Below, one piece after another: positions 6,261 through 7,685 of a stretch of 7,685 bases of DNA. Source of the DNA: Sedimentisphaerales bacterium (lineage in GTDB: Bacteria; Planctomycetota; Phycisphaerae; Sedimentisphaerales; Anaerobacaceae). Numbering within the stretch: position 1 is the first letter of the stretch; the number at the start of each line of letters is the position of its first letter. The DNA lies in the NCBI GenBank assembly GCA_016933985.1, contig JAFGTU010000194.1:1-7685 (forward strand). Reading direction: 5' to 3'. Made by a program: the position numbers and the translations under genes. The notes under the pieces were generated by a model. That model ran no database searches, had not been told where the DNA came from, and saw only the letters and a list, made by a program, of their open reading frames with translations.

Positions 6261-7053
6261 ATAGCGGGTCATTTGCGGGCGACGGCAAGCCGAAGAAGAC
6301 TTTTGATGTTGCGGTTACAGCGGCGGCGAATTCGGCCAAGTCCATGCCTTTTAGCTCGGCCAGGAATTTTGCGGTGTGGATCATCAGGGCCGGCTCATTG
6401 ACCTTCTGCTTTCGCATCGGCTCCGGCGACATATAGGGGCAGTCGGTCTCGATCATCAGCCTTTCGAGCGGGATGAGCTTGGCGGCCTGTCGAGCCCGCT
6501 CGGCGTTCTTGAACGTTACGACGCCGGTGAAAGAGATGTAGTAACCTCGTTCAAGGACTCTTTGCGTCTGTTCCGGCGAGCCGCTGAAGCAGTGGAAGAC
6601 GACGCCTCTGAGGCCTGAGCCGTGCTGTTCGAGAACCTCCATCGTCTCGTCGAAGGCGTTCCTCGAATGGATAACGACCGGCAGATTCAATTCGCGGGCG
6701 AGCTTCAACTGTGCGGCGAAGACGCGAAGCTGATCGGGCTGTTTCGAGAAGTTGTAGTGGAAGTCCAGCCCCGTCTCGCCTATCGCCACGACCTTTACGT
6801 CCTCGGCGAGGCGCCTGAGCTCCGCAAGGGTATCGGCGGTAACGTCCTTGGCGTCGTGCGGATGGACGCCGACAGCGGTGTAGAGATTGCCGAATCGCCC
6901 GGCGAATTCGGCCGCTTTGATACTGTCTTGGAGGTTTGTGCCGACGGTTATCCAGGATGTCACTCCGGCGGCCCTGCTGCGCTCCAGAACGGCGTCCACC
7001 TCCGCATCGAGCGGTTCGAAAGTCAGATGGCAGTGCGTGTCAATCAGCTCCAC
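6259..7053 (-). CDS. tatD: TatD family metal-dependent hydrolase (DNase)
   Basis: A complete 264-residue TatD protein of the amidohydrolase (TIM-barrel) superfamily; characterised members are metal-dependent 3'-5' exonucleases or DNases acting in the cytoplasm. All expected metal ligands are visible: H7 and H9 in DTHCHL (5-10), E93 in IGETGLDFHY (91-100), H129 in PVVIHSRNA (125-133), H154 in VVFHCFSG (151-158) and D204 in IETDCPYMSPEPMR (201-214). VGVHPHD (61-67) and VNEP (218-221) are also typical. Length is normal. The start codon is GTG, not ATG. It is supported by AAAAGG at 7060-7065, six bases upstream, and by the fact that MELIDTHCHL is the usual family N-terminus. The start overlaps the end of the upstream small secreted-protein gene by 14 bases, implying translational coupling in a yraN-small gene-tatD operon. 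Confidence 0.95.
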   Translation of the reverse strand: MELIDTHCHLTFEPLDAEVDAVLERSRAAGVTSWITVGTNLQDSIKAAEFAGRFGNLYTAVGVHPHDAKDVTADTLAELRRLAEDVKVVAIGETGLDFHYNFSKQPDQLRVFAAQLKLARELNLPVVIHSRNAFDETMEVLEQHGSGLRGVVFHCFSGSPEQTQRVLERGYYISFTGVVTFKNAERARQAAKLIPLERLMIETDCPYMSPEPMRKQKVNEPALMIHTAKFLAELKGMDLAEFAAAVTATSKVFFGLPSPANDPL

Positions 7054-7279
7054 TTGCGACCTTTTCAGTACAGTCTATTTCGATACCTTCGGTTGTCCGG
7101 CCGGCGCGGACGATTATAGTCGGTTCGGCCTTGGCATCCTCTTTTGCGGGAGTGACGTGGCCGACGAATTGCCTATTTCCGGAGTAGTAGTCTTGTTCCA
7201 CAGGCCGAGCCCGGGAGTCCGCAAAGACCGGTCCCGGCAGCGCCGCCGCAATAGCCGGAAAAACTGCTGCATTTTTCAT
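7040..7279 (-). CDS. Small predicted secreted protein, unknown function
   Basis: A 79-residue reading frame that I do not recognise. It looks real. AGAGG sits five bases before its ATG and overlaps the yraN stop codon (TAAGAGG), there is only a 9-base gap after yraN, and its end overlaps the tatD start by 14 bases. Residues 1-20 look like a Sec signal peptide: MKN, then an Ala/Pro-rich hydrophobic stretch, then VFA followed by Asp21 as a likely cleavage site. The predicted mature part is about 59 residues, hydrophilic, with a single cysteine (in IEIDCTEKV), too few for a disulfide within one chain. It has no lipobox, second membrane helix or recognisable domain. The segment around PTIIVRAGRTTEGIEIDC looks strand-rich. 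The signal peptide is proline-containing and only weakly hydrophobic, so secretion is likely but not certain. A link to YraN or TatD cannot be inferred beyond co-transcription. Confidence 0.65.
   Translation of the reverse strand: MKNAAVFPAIAAALPGPVFADSRARPVEQDYYSGNRQFVGHVTPAKEDAKAEPTIIVRAGRTTEGIEIDCTEKVASGAD
7060..7065 (-). promoter_or_regulatory. Ribosome binding site deciding the GTG start of tatD
   Basis: On the minus strand AAAAGG ends six bases before GTG at 7053. It lies inside the coding region of the small secreted protein. Together with the conserved TatD N-terminus it fixes GTG as the start. Confidence 0.65.
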
Positions 7280-7284
7280 TATCG

Positions 7285-7289
7285 CCTCT
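7285..7289 (-). promoter_or_regulatory. Ribosome binding site of the small secreted-protein gene
   Basis: On the minus strand AGAGG lies five bases before the ATG at 7279. It overlaps the last base of the yraN stop codon (TAA, 7289-7291), an arrangement typical of coupled translation, and is the main evidence that the small gene is expressed. Confidence 0.65.
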
Positions 7290-7678
7290 TATGACGAGAA
7301 AGCATTGCGAAAGTGCTCGATTCTCGCTGCGCCTTTGGCGGGCACGGTTACTGCCAGGACGTCGAATCGAAATGGGCGGTCGTCTATCTCGTGGGCCGTG
7401 AGGAAGTAGCGGGCCGTCTTGATGAGCCTGAGCTTCTTCGGATACGTTACCGTCTGCTCGGGTGGGCCGAAGGCGCCGTCGGCTCTGGTCCTGACCTCGA
7501 CGAAGACGAGCGCCGAATCGGTATCGACCATAACCAGGTCGAGCTCGCCGCTCTTGCAGGAGTAATTGCGGGCCAGGGTTTTGAGCCCCTTGGCCCTAAG
7601 GAACCTTTCGGCACGCTTCTCGCCCCATCGGCCAAGCGATTTCTTGTCGCCAAGAAGCCTACTGCGGTTGAGAAACAT
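7289..7678 (-). CDS. yraN: YraN family protein (UPF0102, PD-(D/E)XK nuclease-like)
   Basis: A 129-residue UPF0102/YraN protein, near the normal family length of about 115-130. Conserved segments are LGRWGEKRAERFLRAKG (15-31), ARNYSCKSGELDLV (36-49), LVFVEVRTRADGAFG (57-71), YPKKLRLIKTARYFL (79-93) and RFDVLAV (104-110). The restriction-endonuclease-like core would use E20, D47 and E61. Position 63 is Arg where nucleases of this fold have Lys, but VEVR is common in this family. A nuclease-like role in DNA repair, recombination or uptake is suggested for the family, not proven. The ATG at 7678 is seven bases from the window edge and the frame stays open upstream, so an earlier start cannot be excluded and no ribosome binding site can be judged. 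It is the first visible gene of a yraN-small gene-tatD operon. Confidence 0.92.
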   Translation of the reverse strand: MFLNRSRLLGDKKSLGRWGEKRAERFLRAKGLKTLARNYSCKSGELDLVMVDTDSALVFVEVRTRADGAFGPPEQTVTYPKKLRLIKTARYFLTAHEIDDRPFRFDVLAVTVPAKGAARIEHFRNAFSS

Positions 7679-7685
7679 ATCGGGC

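Noticed and set aside
6622..7119. A 165-codon plus-strand frame antisense to tatD, extending into the small secreted-protein gene.
   Set aside because: TatD has all its metal ligands on the other strand. The antisense frame shows no family signature.
7478..7498. Arg63 in YraN in place of the Lys of the PD-(D/E)XK motif, considered as a lost catalytic residue.
   Set aside because: VEVR is frequent in UPF0102 proteins, so this is not unusual for the family.
1..7685. Mobile elements, CRISPR repeats, tRNA/rRNA genes or attachment sites.
   Set aside because: No transposase or integrase motifs, spaced direct repeats or RNA gene signatures were seen. Coding density is continuous and the longest gene-free stretch is 111 bases.

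Overview
The window looks like a piece of a bacterial chromosome with moderately high GC, densely packed with genes. I see no mobile element, CRISPR array, tRNA or rRNA. The best guess for the host is an environmental Planctomycetota/Phycisphaerae-type bacterium or a similar anaerobic lineage. That guess rests on the DUF1800-DUF1501 pair, the fused CobA-HemD protein beside system II cytochrome c biogenesis genes, and the general flavour of the proteins. These features also occur in other phyla, so the taxonomic call is weak.

Left part, plus strand (1-2187): the 3' part of a DUF1800 gene, whose reading frame is already open at the window edge, is followed 17 bases later by a complete DUF1501 gene with a twin-arginine signal. 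The two very probably form one operon for an exported protein pair of unknown biochemical role. They end against a convergent minus-strand block, with a 59-base spacer (2188-2246) that has no convincing terminator.

Right part, minus strand (7685 down to 2247), in transcription order: yraN (PD-(D/E)XK nuclease-like, UPF0102), a small predicted secreted protein of 79 residues, tatD (metal-dependent hydrolase/DNase, GTG start), a 111-base spacer with a plausible sigma70-type promoter, resB/ccs1, ccsA, a cobA-hemD fusion and a small SAM-dependent methyltransferase. The first three genes are coupled by a 9-base gap and a 14-base overlap. resB and ccsA overlap by 34 bases. The remaining gaps are 50 and 30 bases, so resB through the methyltransferase is probably one transcript.

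Functionally, resB and ccsA form the system II (Ccs) haem transport and cytochrome c haem ligation complex. CobA-HemD makes uroporphyrinogen III and methylates it to precorrin-2, the branch point to sirohaem, cobalamin and the alternative haem pathway. Tetrapyrrole supply and cytochrome c assembly are therefore linked on one transcript. hemA and hemC, often found in such clusters, are not in this window.

No clearly new system is present. The items most worth a second look are the unrecognised secreted small protein between yraN and tatD, divergence at usually conserved motifs in the DUF1800/DUF1501 pair (including a GGC-repeat glycine insertion), the shortened first segment of the HemD domain, and the regulatory-looking spacer upstream of resB.
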